Source: Treponema sp. (lineage in GTDB: Bacteria > Spirochaetota > Spirochaetia > Treponematales > Breznakiellaceae). From it: a DNA stretch of 32,486 nucleotides. Where the stretch lies: NCBI GenBank assembly GCA_009786455.1, contig WQTD01000004.1:65649-98134 (forward strand), in the 5' to 3' direction. This document shows, one piece after another, positions 1 through 8,644 of this stretch. The notes below the pieces were generated by a model. The model was not told the DNA's origin. It saw only the letters and a program-made list of their open reading frames with translations, and did not search any database. Positions within the stretch are counted from its first letter, which is position 1. The number at the start of each line of letters is the position of its first letter. A program made the translations under genes and the position numbers.

Positions 1-306
1 AATTCTTTAAGATATGAAGGATTTGGAAAAGGCACTTATTCTTATGTTGGTTACGCCAACCGTATGATTAGCGTAAATTCCCAAAGCGTGCGCGTAGACG
101 CGGCGCTCAGCGTAAATTTGTCTCTTGAAGAAACCCTGCTGGATCAAACATCAGTAAATCAGACAGGGCTGACTTTGGTTTTTAACGCCGATAAAACAGC
201 GTTTAATTTTGTTAACGGCATGCTGCCGTGCGGCGCCAATCATGACGGACCGTCTGTTCATCCTTCCGTTTCTCTTGGATTTGTAAACTTTTCAAAAATC
301 CGGTAA
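1..306 (+). CDS. C-terminal part of an unidentified protein (5' truncated by window edge)
   Basis: The frame is open from the first base of the window to a TAA at 304-306, giving 101 codons. The gene therefore begins upstream, and the internal ATG at 64 is probably not its start. The visible part has no transmembrane stretch. It is rich in Ser, Asn, Val and hydrophobic-polar alternation, as in beta-strand-rich extracytoplasmic domains, and it ends SLGFVNFSKIR. I do not recognise a family. The stop lies 11 bases before the next ATG at 318, so it is probably in the same transcript as the propeller protein and may act with it in the envelope. That functional link is inference from spacing only. 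Confidence 0.6.
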   Translation, partial: NSLRYEGFGKGTYSYVGYANRMISVNSQSVRVDAALSVNLSLEETLLDQTSVNQTGLTLVFNADKTAFNFVNGMLPCGANHDGPSVHPSVSLGFVNFSKIR

Positions 307-317
307 GGCAGGTTTAA

Positions 318-2099
318 ATGATTAAATCCAGCAAATTAATTATAACCGCGGCTTTTATTTTCATTGCGGGAGCGTTTTCTTCGGCGCAAGACAGAATTGT
401 TTTCAATCAAATACAGGTAGGTGCAGCTCCGATGTGGGAAACGCCAATCGGCGATACGATCAGGGGAGTCCCGCACCTGCAGGCAAGCTCTGTCGTGCTG
501 GTCGGAGAAGGCGGAAATGTAAAATCATTTTTCATGAGCGGGACTCCACTCTGGGATTTTAACGCAAGGGGAACTGCTGTTCCCCATATTGCCCGCTCAT
601 ACGAAGCGGCTACCTATGTATGCAGCACCGAAGGTCTTTTCATGGCTGTTAACAGGGTAGGGCGCGAGCTTTGGCGTCTTGATCTTGGAAAGCCTGTTTC
701 ATATTCGCCTGTTGTCGGGTGGGACGGCAGGGTTTTCATAACTGTTGATTCAACTGTCACATGCCGCACTGCTTCGGGCCATCCGCTCTGGACGCTGGAT
801 TTGGAAAGTCCTGTCGCTTTTGCTCCTATTCTTGACAGAACGGGAAGCGTCGCTACGGTGCTTCAAAATATGGACTTTGTAAAAATTAATCAGTTCAGTT
901 ATACAGAAAGGATAAGGCTGAACAGGGTTCCTGTCATGATTATTTCCCTGAATGAGGGAGAACAGCAGAGTTATGTGCTAATGTACCAGAACGGAGAGAC
1001 TGAAAAAATCGTTTTTAACAACAGCGCTGCGGAAGGAAACAAACTGACAAGAAGCAATTTTGTGCGGCTGCCCGCTCCTCCTGCCGCCTCCGCCGGTCTT
1101 GCCGATAAATTTGCCGTAACATTAAGGGACGGAAGAACTCTCTGTTATGACGCTTCAGGCAGTGTTCTCTGGACCAGAAACAGCCATGAAGCCGTTGAAG
1201 AAAGAGGCAGGGGCAGTGTCGATATAAATCAGGCAAAAATGATTTTTGATGAAAGAGGCGTATACGCAATAACAACACGCGGAGTGAGCGCGTTTACTGC
1301 GGAAGGGCGCCGCCGTTTTGTGCATAAATTAAGCGTTGAATGTTCAGGGGTTCCGGGTTTCAGCGATGAAGGAATTCTTTATGCATGCGGAAATGACAAT
1401 GTATTAAGGGTTTTTAAAATTGACTCAAAACCCAGAACAGTTCTTCAAAGTAAATATTACGGTCCTGAACCTGAAGGAAGGTACGGGATGGACAATCCTC
1501 CTCATTCTCCCTGGTATGATGACAGCAGCCGTTATACCGAAGATAATCAAAACAATGCGTACAGGCAGATTGAAGCGGCGATAAAAAGCGGACAGCTTGG
1601 CAAAAATGAGCCTGTATATGTCGCCTACATAATGGAAATGGTAGGTTTTTTTATCGGCAGTCCGCAGACATCCGCTGTACGCCCTTTGGTAAGACCTGAG
1701 CAGCGCATAAGGCTAATTAACCTTCTTGCGCTCATCGGATCAAGAGAAACTATCTCTTTTCTCTGGCATATTTTTGACAGGGATCCCGAACCGTCTATTC
1801 GCAGGGCGTGCGCAGACGCGATTGGCGTCATCGGGGTCGATCCTACCGGAAGATCGTTTTACTCTTACAACTATTTACTTACACCCAACAATCCTAACAT
1901 TGATCCGCAGCTTGTACTTGCCGCTTCTTCATCGATCGCCAATATTTGCCGTTTTTCAGGACCGCCGCTTGCCAATGAGGGAATACGCATTCTTCGTTAT
2001 TTCACAAATCTTCCGTCCGTGCCGAATGTTGTAAAGGCGCAGATACGCGCCGAACTTGACGGTCTTTTTAATGACGGTCTGGATCAGCCTCTATATTGA
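318..2099 (+). CDS. Exported PQQ-like beta-propeller protein with C-terminal HEAT-type repeats
   Basis: The product has 593 residues. Residues 1-24 form a Sec signal peptide (positive start, hydrophobic core, ending FSSAQ), so it is likely periplasmic. Residues about 40-370 carry repeated blades of the PQQ/quinoprotein-like propeller type, with recurring phrases such as 'G..LW.......V...P', including GRELWRLDLG, GHPLWTLDLE and GSVLWTRNSH. Residues about 455-545 look like HEAT/armadillo helices (IRLINLLALIGSRETISFL, then SIRRACADAIGVIGVDP). BamB is also a PQQ-like propeller, but it is a lipoprotein without HEAT repeats, so this is not a plain BamB. AAGG/CAGG before the ATG is a modest ribosome-binding site. 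Its exact role is unknown; scaffolding or sensing in the envelope is a guess. It is convergent with the TPR lipoprotein at 2163. Confidence 0.8.
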   Translation: MIKSSKLIITAAFIFIAGAFSSAQDRIVFNQIQVGAAPMWETPIGDTIRGVPHLQASSVVLVGEGGNVKSFFMSGTPLWDFNARGTAVPHIARSYEAATYVCSTEGLFMAVNRVGRELWRLDLGKPVSYSPVVGWDGRVFITVDSTVTCRTASGHPLWTLDLESPVAFAPILDRTGSVATVLQNMDFVKINQFSYTERIRLNRVPVMIISLNEGEQQSYVLMYQNGETEKIVFNNSAAEGNKLTRSNFVRLPAPPAASAGLADKFAVTLRDGRTLCYDASGSVLWTRNSHEAVEERGRGSVDINQAKMIFDERGVYAITTRGVSAFTAEGRRRFVHKLSVECSGVPGFSDEGILYACGNDNVLRVFKIDSKPRTVLQSKYYGPEPEGRYGMDNPPHSPWYDDSSRYTEDNQNNAYRQIEAAIKSGQLGKNEPVYVAYIMEMVGFFIGSPQTSAVRPLVRPEQRIRLINLLALIGSRETISFLWHIFDRDPEPSIRRACADAIGVIGVDPTGRSFYSYNYLLTPNNPNIDPQLVLAASSSIANICRFSGPPLANEGIRILRYFTNLPSVPNVVKAQIRAELDGLFNDGLDQPLY

Positions 2100-2162
2100 C
2101 AGAATGTTTTTACAATAGGCTTGTTCGGCAACGGCTGCTTCACAACTCCAGTAAAAAAACGC

Positions 2163-3089
2163 TCACTGATAATATTTTTTCGCTGTTTCAAAATCCGCGA
2201 TTGCTTTATCATATTCACCTTTGCTGTGCAGGGCGTTTCCGCGGTTGTTGAAAGCTATGGCATAATCCGGTTTTAACCTGATTGCCTCTGTAAAATCACT
2301 GATTGCCCTGTCGTCGTTCTTCCGGTGATACCACGCGCTGCCTCTTCTGTTCCAGATGTATGCATTTTGCGGCTCAAGCCTTAAAATGCTGGTGCAGTCT
2401 TCAATCGCCTTTTCATAGTTGCCTGTATTGTAATACGCGTGGGAGCGGTTAATGAGAGCGTCAACATAGTTTCTGTTAAGAACGATTGCGCGGGAAAAAT
2501 CATCTATTGCCAGATTATAGGAAACGGCGCTTGTGCCTGCCGACGTTCTTGCAAAGCCCCGGTAGTTGTATGTTTCCGCTCTGTTGTTATCGAGCCTGAT
2601 CGACTGGGAAAAATCGTCAATCGCCCGGCTGTATTCTTTCTTTTTAAGCCAGGCTTTTCCCCTTGAAATGTAAGCTTCCGTAAATTCCCTGTTAGTGCCG
2701 ATTGACGCTGTATATTCATTAATCGCCTTGTCATAATCGCCTGTTTTAAAAAATTTTTCACCTGAAAGATATAATATTAAATACTGCTGCGCTCCCATTT
2801 GCTTCATGATATCAAGATCGGGATTTTCATAATTTATAGGATTTATTTCATAAGCGCTGACCCTGCCGCTTATTCTGGAAATATCGGGCAATATACGCCC
2901 GGAGTGATAAGAGATCTGAACATTGCCTTTTTCTTCCTTGACTGCAACCGCTTGAGCTTCCGCCGCTTCCGGTTCGGCTTCGAAAACTGTTTCCGGGATT
3001 ATTTGTTCAGTAATATCCGGTTTTCTGTTACAGGCGGAGAAAAGGACGCAGACTGCAAGCAATACATAAAAATATTTAATAATATCCAT
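2163..3089 (-). CDS. TPR-repeat lipoprotein
   Basis: The product has 308 residues. The N-terminus is a lipoprotein signal ending LFSAC, with the predicted lipidated Cys at residue 20, so it should be anchored in a membrane facing the periplasm or cell surface. From about residue 105 to the end there are about six tetratricopeptide repeats, with typical endings such as YDKAINEYTASI, YSRAIDDFSQSI, YEKAIEDCTSIL and DRAISDFTEAI. TPR arrays bind proteins and have no enzymatic activity, so the role is probably assembly or scaffolding. The ATG lies inside the end of the upstream gene, overlapping it by 14 bases, and no Shine-Dalgarno sequence is visible. Translation is therefore probably coupled to the 604-residue membrane protein, which is its most likely partner. 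Confidence 0.85.
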   Translation of the reverse strand: MDIIKYFYVLLAVCVLFSACNRKPDITEQIIPETVFEAEPEAAEAQAVAVKEEKGNVQISYHSGRILPDISRISGRVSAYEINPINYENPDLDIMKQMGAQQYLILYLSGEKFFKTGDYDKAINEYTASIGTNREFTEAYISRGKAWLKKKEYSRAIDDFSQSIRLDNNRAETYNYRGFARTSAGTSAVSYNLAIDDFSRAIVLNRNYVDALINRSHAYYNTGNYEKAIEDCTSILRLEPQNAYIWNRRGSAWYHRKNDDRAISDFTEAIRLKPDYAIAFNNRGNALHSKGEYDKAIADFETAKKYYQ

Positions 3090-4890
3090 AATAATAATTA
3101 TCGGTATTTTCTACCGCAGGTTCAGGGGGAGGAGGCGGAGGAGCGGGGGGAGGAGGCGGAGGCGCGCTGTAAATAATCCTGACATTCTCTGATACCGAGC
3201 GGTGCCGCAGTTTTAATACAAGTATCTGTTCCTGCTGATAGTACACCCAACCCGATGAATCGCTTCGTTCAAAACCTGCTTCCGTTCTCCAGTCAGTCCC
3301 GTAAAACTGAAGCCTTAAAAAGGGTTTTATGCCGTTTAAAATCACATAATGCGTCATGTTTACAGGGAAGTTAAATGTTACGGTAAAATCACCGTTCGCA
3401 GCCGCCGCCGCCCTGACAGAAGGCGAAACAGTCCATGCCCACTGACCGTTATCTGAAAGCCATGCCGCTCTTGGATTGTAATTTGCAGGTTTTAATCCGG
3501 CGTACAGCCTGCCCGCGTCTCCCATTTCAAGAGCGGATATGACAAGCGATTTGCCGATTGCTTCCCATTCGGTATTCTCTGTTATTTCAGCCCAATTTAT
3601 GAGAGCTTTTCCAAGCCTCAGGCTGAAATCCGGATTCAATCCTTCATAATTCATCGCAAATACATGATCCTCTACCGTATCGCGTATCAGGTTATCAGAA
3701 ATAATCGAAATAACCTGATCTGTTAAATGACCGGCGGGATTGTCAAGCGAAGGGCGCCAGTATTTAAGATCGGTTATTGCTTCCAGAATGCCGGGACAGT
3801 AATCAATAAATAAACTTTCCGCTTTTGTACTCGTTATAGTATCGATAGCTGCGTTTGTAAGCGCGATATTGTTATGTGTAAAAAGGTAATCGAATACATG
3901 CTCTTCTTTTAAAAAATCAAGGGAATTCTCCTGCGTTGAACGGGTAATCAAATTCAATCTCTCTTTTTCATACGCGGTTATTGAACTGTAAGCGTTCGAC
4001 ATTCCGCCGACAAGCGGAGAGGATCTGAAACTTTGGTTTGTACTGCCGATAAAATCACGGGGGATTGCCGCAGAAGCAGCCTGAAAACTTCCGCGCGCAA
4101 GTGCTTCAGATAAATAGGCGATTATATCGTATTCATTCTGCAATGCAGCGGCGTTTTTATTCCAGTTATCGAAGCTGGAGTTTCTGAAAGCCGAAACAAT
4201 ATCGTCATAATTTCCGGATTTTTTGGTTATGTAATCGGCGGGATTAAATACCGTCTGTCTTCCCCTGGATCTGTATGAAAGAAATGAACTTTCTCTTTTT
4301 AAGCTGATCCTGCCGTTTTCCAGTTCGTTTCCCGGTCTTGCGAACAAGTAACGGATACCTGAATACATTATGCCGAGCTGTCCTGAGTCACGTATCAGCG
4401 AAGACCTTCGCGGTGTTATGGGAAAAGACACTTCAGAAATATCCTCCGCGAAATCCGCATTAATTCTCAGCTCTGTTCCTCCGGGCGAACTAAATGAGTT
4501 AAACACAAGGACGGTTCCGCCGGGAAGAACAAAGCGCGCAACGGTGCCGGTTAAAATCATGTATTCAGGATTTACGTAAAACGCTTCGTCATTGCCGTAT
4601 AAAGTCAATCCTTTTCCTCTTTCTTCGCTTAATGTGAACTCAAGACCGCCGTAATAAATTCTTATTCCCTCTGAAACAGCCTGTGCATCTGAATCTTCAA
4701 AAATTTTAAAGAGCGTTTGTCTGGCCTCATCTATTTTTTCTTCGCCTGAATTATGCCCTCTGATGGTCATCCCGCCTGCGGTTATCGAGAAATTTTTCCT
4801 GTCAGCGAATTGAATTATTATTAGTCCGACGAACACAAGAACGTAAAGAAGGGCAAGACCGGCTATTTGTGAAGCGTAGGGTTTTCTCAT
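3076..4890 (-). CDS. Membrane-anchored protein of unknown function with proline-rich C-terminal tail
   Basis: The product has 604 residues and no family I recognise. A single hydrophobic segment at about residues 9-28, after a short basic start, is an uncleaved signal anchor, so the bulk should lie outside the cytoplasmic membrane. The body alternates beta-rich stretches (about 35-215 and 480-570) with a helical middle (about 220-480). The last 28 residues, from 577, are two blocks of six prolines separated by Ala, then a short acidic linker and a tyrosine-rich end YYYGYY. Such tails often reach across the envelope or bind partners, but that is inference. A weak AAAGG lies 9 bases before the ATG. 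Its stop overlaps the start of the TPR lipoprotein, so the two are probably made together. It is divergent from the TPR gene at 4962. Confidence 0.8.
   Translation of the reverse strand: MRKPYASQIAGLALLYVLVFVGLIIIQFADRKNFSITAGGMTIRGHNSGEEKIDEARQTLFKIFEDSDAQAVSEGIRIYYGGLEFTLSEERGKGLTLYGNDEAFYVNPEYMILTGTVARFVLPGGTVLVFNSFSSPGGTELRINADFAEDISEVSFPITPRRSSLIRDSGQLGIMYSGIRYLFARPGNELENGRISLKRESSFLSYRSRGRQTVFNPADYITKKSGNYDDIVSAFRNSSFDNWNKNAAALQNEYDIIAYLSEALARGSFQAASAAIPRDFIGSTNQSFRSSPLVGGMSNAYSSITAYEKERLNLITRSTQENSLDFLKEEHVFDYLFTHNNIALTNAAIDTITSTKAESLFIDYCPGILEAITDLKYWRPSLDNPAGHLTDQVISIISDNLIRDTVEDHVFAMNYEGLNPDFSLRLGKALINWAEITENTEWEAIGKSLVISALEMGDAGRLYAGLKPANYNPRAAWLSDNGQWAWTVSPSVRAAAAANGDFTVTFNFPVNMTHYVILNGIKPFLRLQFYGTDWRTEAGFERSDSSGWVYYQQEQILVLKLRHRSVSENVRIIYSAPPPPPPAPPPPPPEPAVENTDNYYYGYY
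3125..3166 (+). repeat. G-rich 21-bp tandem repeat, two copies, coding for the proline tail
   Basis: Two adjacent 21-bp units (3125-3145 and 3146-3166) differ at one base only. On the + strand each starts with five G and continues as G-pairs separated by single A or C. On the coding (-) strand each unit encodes six Pro and one Ala. The unit length is a multiple of three, so gain or loss of copies would change tail length without breaking the frame. The run of G-pairs also has the form of a two-tetrad G-quadruplex on the + strand. Confidence 0.85.
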
Positions 4891-4924
4891 TAATATTTGC
4901 CTTTACTTAAAACCGCCGCGTAAC

Positions 4925-4953
4925 TTGCCGGTTTTTTAATTATTTAATACTAT
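4925..4953 (+). promoter_or_regulatory. Putative promoter of the TPR gene, start codon 9 nt after the -10
   Basis: TTGCCG (4925-4930), a 17-bp spacer and TACTAT (4948-4953) make a moderate sigma70-type pair. The ATG is at 4962 and there is no Shine-Dalgarno sequence before it, so the transcript would have a leader of at most a few bases. Overlapping TATATA and TATATT sequences nearby make the exact -10 uncertain. This 71-bp divergent gap must also hold the promoter for the minus-strand gene starting at 4890. Confidence 0.4.
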
Positions 4954-4961
4954 ATATTGAC

Positions 4962-6338
4962 ATGGTGAAAAATTTCAATAGAAACATCTGTTTAGTGTTC
5001 TTTTCCGCGATTTTGCTGTTGCTTGCTCCTTTTCTTTATGCTCAGGACAGCACAGAAGTAATTTTAAACGATGTTATCGCTTTGCTTGCCGGCAGGAATT
5101 TTTCTTCGGCGCTGGAATTATTTGATAAACTTGATCCGCAGGTTGCGCAGGATACCGGAATTCAGATTTTACGCGCTTCAATATCAAATTCCGCTGGGAG
5201 ACCGGCTGAAGCGATCCAAATAGCAAATCGTATTATCGCGCTTGACGGCAATAATACCGATGCATTGATGATTTTGGCTGATTCTGCCGCTTTGCAAAAC
5301 AGGGAACACGACAGGCGGCGGCTTCTTGAAAGAATAATCAGTATTAGTCCCGCTCACGCCAGAGCGCTGACTGATTTGGGGAATTTAAGTCTTGGGAGCC
5401 GTAATCTCCATGTCGCAGCCGGTTATTTTGACAGAGCTCTTGCCGCGGAACCTGAAAACGGGGAAGCTCTTGTAGGACGCGCGGTCATTTACCGGTACGA
5501 CAGGGAATCCCGAAACTCCGAGCGTCTTTTGAACAGAGCGGCAAGCTTATACCCGGCATGGGCAAGACCTCTCCATGAAAGGGCAAGGCTTTACAGAAGC
5601 GCCGGTTTTCATAACGACGCTTTGGAAGACCTTGATTTGGCGCTGGAACTTGAAAACGAAAATTACTGGATTATTACGGACCGCGGACAGGTTCTAATGG
5701 ATATGGGCAGAAAACAGGAAGCGCTCGCCGCTTTTGCGCGTGCGATTGAAATAGAACCCAACGCTTTTCTTGCCTATGTTTTCAGCGCCGGCATTAAAGA
5801 CGAGCTCGGAGATTATGCAGGTTCGGAAAAAGATTATGTAAAGCTTGCAGGTATAAGACCTGATTATTATTTTGCATTTGAAGCAATCGGAATCTTCAAT
5901 ATGAAAAATAAAAACTGGGCAAAAGCAAGGGACGCTTTTTTGGACGCATACAAACAGGCGCCTTCTGAACTAACATACGCCATGCTCGCCGCTGTTTGCT
6001 GGATGCGTGCGGGCAGGCAAACCGATCCCAAACAATTTATTGCACAGGTTCTGCGCACTGTTCCGCGGGATTCTTTTGAATATGCGATACTCAGACTTTA
6101 TCACGATCTTTCGGGTGATCTTGATGTGGCTAACAGAATTGAAACCGAAAAAAACGCCGATACAAAGGCGCGCATGATTTTTTATCTGGCGTCCTTTTAT
6201 GATATCAGAGGCAATACAAATTTGGCAAACCGGTATTATTCGCTTATGCAGGAGCAAAACGCAGCCGTTTCCGTTGAATGGCGGCTGAACGAATGGATAC
6301 TCGAAGAAAGAAATCTCGGCTTAAAGGTAAATAAGTGA
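4962..6338 (+). CDS. Exported TPR-repeat protein
   Basis: The product has 458 residues. Residues 1-28 are a Sec signal peptide ending LYAQ, with no lipobox, so a soluble periplasmic location is likely. The rest is a long tetratricopeptide array, with recognisable units such as PAEAIQIANRIIALDGNN, ARALTDLGNLSLGSRNL, HNDALEDLDLALELENEN, KQEALAAFARAIEIEPN and YAGSEKDYVKLAGIRPDY. Such arrays form a superhelix that binds other proteins. No catalytic domain is visible. The start lacks a ribosome-binding site and sits just after a promoter-like pair, so it may be leaderless. The stop overlaps the start of the TraB-family gene by four bases (GTGA), which indicates one transcript and coupled translation. 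Confidence 0.85.
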   Translation: MVKNFNRNICLVFFSAILLLLAPFLYAQDSTEVILNDVIALLAGRNFSSALELFDKLDPQVAQDTGIQILRASISNSAGRPAEAIQIANRIIALDGNNTDALMILADSAALQNREHDRRRLLERIISISPAHARALTDLGNLSLGSRNLHVAAGYFDRALAAEPENGEALVGRAVIYRYDRESRNSERLLNRAASLYPAWARPLHERARLYRSAGFHNDALEDLDLALELENENYWIITDRGQVLMDMGRKQEALAAFARAIEIEPNAFLAYVFSAGIKDELGDYAGSEKDYVKLAGIRPDYYFAFEAIGIFNMKNKNWAKARDAFLDAYKQAPSELTYAMLAAVCWMRAGRQTDPKQFIAQVLRTVPRDSFEYAILRLYHDLSGDLDVANRIETEKNADTKARMIFYLASFYDIRGNTNLANRYYSLMQEQNAAVSVEWRLNEWILEERNLGLKVNK

Positions 6339-7525
6339 GCGGGAACATTGTAATTGTTAATCTGGGAAGCAGAGAATTTAAACTGATAGGAACCGCTCAT
6401 GTTTCGCGTGGAAGCATTGACGAAGTAAAAAAAATCATCTGCGATGAGAAACCCGATATGGTTTGCGTCGAACTCGATCAGGGGCGTTTAAGTTCTATAA
6501 CAAAAAATGATAACTGGGAAAAGCTCGATTTATCAAAAGTTTTTAAGGAAGGAAAGGGTTTTCTTTTAATTGCAAACCTTGTTCTTGCAAGTTTTCAGAA
6601 ACGTCTTGGAAACGAGCTGGGAGTCAAACCCGGCGAAGAAATGAAAGTCGCTGTTGAAACCGCGCAGGAGCTTGGCATTCCCTACAGTCTTTGCGACCGT
6701 GAAGTGCATACGACGCTTCGCCGCGCATGGGCAAAGTGCGGTTTCTGGAGCAAGTCAAAATTGCTCGCTTCGCTTCTGGCAAGCGCTTTTACAAAAGAAA
6801 AACTAAGCGAGCAGGAAGTAGAAAAACTCAAGGATAAAAGCGAACTTGACGGAATGATGGGCGAGCTTGCTGATTATCTTCCTGCGGTAAAGACAGTTCT
6901 CATTGATGAAAGGGACCGTTATCTTGCTTCTAGGATTTGGACTTCAACTCCGGCTGACATTCCAAAAAAAATAACCGCTGTAGTAGGAGCGGGGCACATG
7001 AAGGGAATGATTCTATACCTGGAGAAACTTTACGAAGGAAAGGAAAAAACGGATGTCAGCGAACTTGATGTAATACCGCCGAAGGGTTTTCTCTCCAAAA
7101 CGGCGGGTTTCATCATTCCTGCAGCGATTATCGCCTTGATCGCTGTCGGGTTTATAGGCAAAGGAGCGGGTGTCGGTTTTGAAATGATCTTGAGATGGGT
7201 GCTGTGGAACGGCTCTCTTGCGGCGCTTGGCTCTCTTCTTGCCCTTGCGCATCCGCTTGCAGTTCTTGTATCGTTTCTCGGCGCTCCGTTTGCGACCTTA
7301 AATCCTCTTGTCGGCGTCGGGTTATTTTCCGGGCTTGTTCAAATCGCGTTTCGCAAGCCGCGTGTCTGCGATGTTGAAAATATTTCAGAGGACGCAACAA
7401 GCGTGAAAGGCGTTTACCGCAACAGAATAACAAAAGCTCTTTTGGTTTTTTTCCTTTCCAGTCTTGGAGGCGCAATCGGGAACTTCATTTCATTTCCGGC
7501 GATTGCGGGTCTTTTGGCGGGATAA
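6335..7525 (+). CDS. TraB-family membrane protein
   Basis: The product has 396 residues and a GTG start. AAAGG lies 7 bases upstream, and the start overlaps the TPR gene stop as GTGA. The N-terminal 230 residues match the TraB/PrgY family (named for enterococcal pheromone shutdown proteins, related to the Tiki/EreA-like superfamily): GTAHVS near residue 17-22, VCVELDQGR about 45, ERDRYL about 190 and VVGAGHMKGM about 217. These conserved Gly-Thr-His, Glu and Gly-His positions are the likely active-site or metal-site residues. The C-terminal 150 residues hold about four membrane helices, as is usual in bacterial and archaeal members. The physiological substrate in spirochetes is unknown; a membrane protease-like role is inferred from the superfamily. 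The gene ends 3 bases from the convergent rmuC stop. Confidence 0.88.
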   Translation: MSGNIVIVNLGSREFKLIGTAHVSRGSIDEVKKIICDEKPDMVCVELDQGRLSSITKNDNWEKLDLSKVFKEGKGFLLIANLVLASFQKRLGNELGVKPGEEMKVAVETAQELGIPYSLCDREVHTTLRRAWAKCGFWSKSKLLASLLASAFTKEKLSEQEVEKLKDKSELDGMMGELADYLPAVKTVLIDERDRYLASRIWTSTPADIPKKITAVVGAGHMKGMILYLEKLYEGKEKTDVSELDVIPPKGFLSKTAGFIIPAAIIALIAVGFIGKGAGVGFEMILRWVLWNGSLAALGSLLALAHPLAVLVSFLGAPFATLNPLVGVGLFSGLVQIAFRKPRVCDVENISEDATSVKGVYRNRITKALLVFFLSSLGGAIGNFISFPAIAGLLAG

Positions 7526-7528
7526 ACT

Positions 7529-8629
7529 TTATGTTTCCGCCAATTCGGTTTTTTGCCCTGTAATTCTTCCTGCCTGTTCATTCAGCCTGTCTGCGGTTTT
7601 GGCTGTATCGTTGTATTTATTTATTGCGCTTGTCAGGTGTTTGCCTACCAGACTGTAGTCGGCGAAAAATTTTGCAAATCTGTCCTGAATTTTTGTTATC
7701 TCTCCGAGAATTGTTTTTGTTTCTTTTTCCAGATTAAGCCCCTTTAACCCGTAAACAATAGCCATGAGGTACGCATAGAAACTGTTGGGGGAAACGGGAA
7801 TAACGCGCTTTTCCTGCGCGTAGTTCAAAAGTTCAAAATCCCTGTTTGTAAAAGAATCGCTTATAATTGTTTCGTAATAAACATTCTCCGCTGGAATATA
7901 CATGATGGCAAAATCAAATGTACCTTCGGCGGGGTTAATATATTTTGACGCTATTTCATCAATGCGTTTTTTTACGCTGCTTATAAATTCTTTCTTGAAT
8001 GTTTTTTTATCTTCTTCGTTTCCGGCTTTTATAAATCTCTGGAAACTTTCCAGGGGGAATTTGGAATCGACAGGAACCATGCTTTCTCCCAGTTTTATAA
8101 CAGCGTCAACTTGCGTGCCGTTTTTAAAACTGTACTTAATTTCATAATTGGATGACGGAAAAAGCTCCTTAAGAAGTTCTTCAAGAAAAAATTCCCCAAG
8201 ATTTCCCCTTAACTTTGGAGACTGGAGTATATCCTGCAATGAAGAAATGTTTTTTCCAATGTTTTCCATGTTTACCGCGGTTTTTTCAAGAGCGGCAAGT
8301 TTGGAATGAATGTCGTTTATCGCGCGGTTAGAGTCGTTAAGCCTCTGGGAAATATTACTTTGGGTAGAGCTTAAATTTTGATTCATGGCGGTCATCATCT
8401 GATGAAGCTGTGAGCCGAGCTGGTTCTGCGTGTCCAGTAAAACTTTCTGCTGCGATGTAAGGGAGAGCTGTTGATTTTCAAGTTGTTTTGTCTTTAGTTC
8501 ATTGATTTCGTTTTTCAAATCCAGAAGCTGCGGAGAGAAATCAGTTTGCTTAACCGAAAAGAGTTTTACAAGGATAAGGATGACAAGCATAAACAAAACC
8601 GCAAAGGCACATAATATCAGAATATCCAT
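7529..8629 (-). CDS. rmuC: DNA recombination protein RmuC
   Basis: The product has 366 residues. It starts with one membrane helix (about 3-23), followed by a coiled coil (about 30-115, rich in Gln, Leu, Lys and Asn with heptad spacing). The RmuC nuclease-like domain follows at about 120-345, with the family phrases SPKLRGNLGEFFLEELL, MVPVDSKFPLESFQRF, DFAIMYIPAENVYYE and PVSPNSFYAYL. RmuC is genetically linked to limiting inversions at short repeats and has a predicted restriction-endonuclease-like core; its reaction is not well defined. GAGGA lies just before the ATG. The gene starts 15 bases after the murA stop on the same strand, so the two are probably cotranscribed from the murA promoter. 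Confidence 0.93.
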   Translation of the reverse strand: MDILILCAFAVLFMLVILILVKLFSVKQTDFSPQLLDLKNEINELKTKQLENQQLSLTSQQKVLLDTQNQLGSQLHQMMTAMNQNLSSTQSNISQRLNDSNRAINDIHSKLAALEKTAVNMENIGKNISSLQDILQSPKLRGNLGEFFLEELLKELFPSSNYEIKYSFKNGTQVDAVIKLGESMVPVDSKFPLESFQRFIKAGNEEDKKTFKKEFISSVKKRIDEIASKYINPAEGTFDFAIMYIPAENVYYETIISDSFTNRDFELLNYAQEKRVIPVSPNSFYAYLMAIVYGLKGLNLEKETKTILGEITKIQDRFAKFFADYSLVGKHLTSAINKYNDTAKTADRLNEQAGRITGQKTELAET

Positions 8630-8644
8630 TTGTTCCTCATCCTG

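Noticed and set aside
1015-1278. Open frames on the opposite strand inside the propeller gene and many similar antisense or shifted frames, for example 24681-25079 and 25386-25784
   Set aside because: They lie wholly inside confidently identified genes, lack ribosome-binding sites and have unnatural composition; treated as shadows.
2100-2162. Possible bidirectional terminator between the convergent propeller and TPR genes
   Set aside because: Only very short complementary words (CAGT/ACTG) occur; no stable stem before a T run on either strand.
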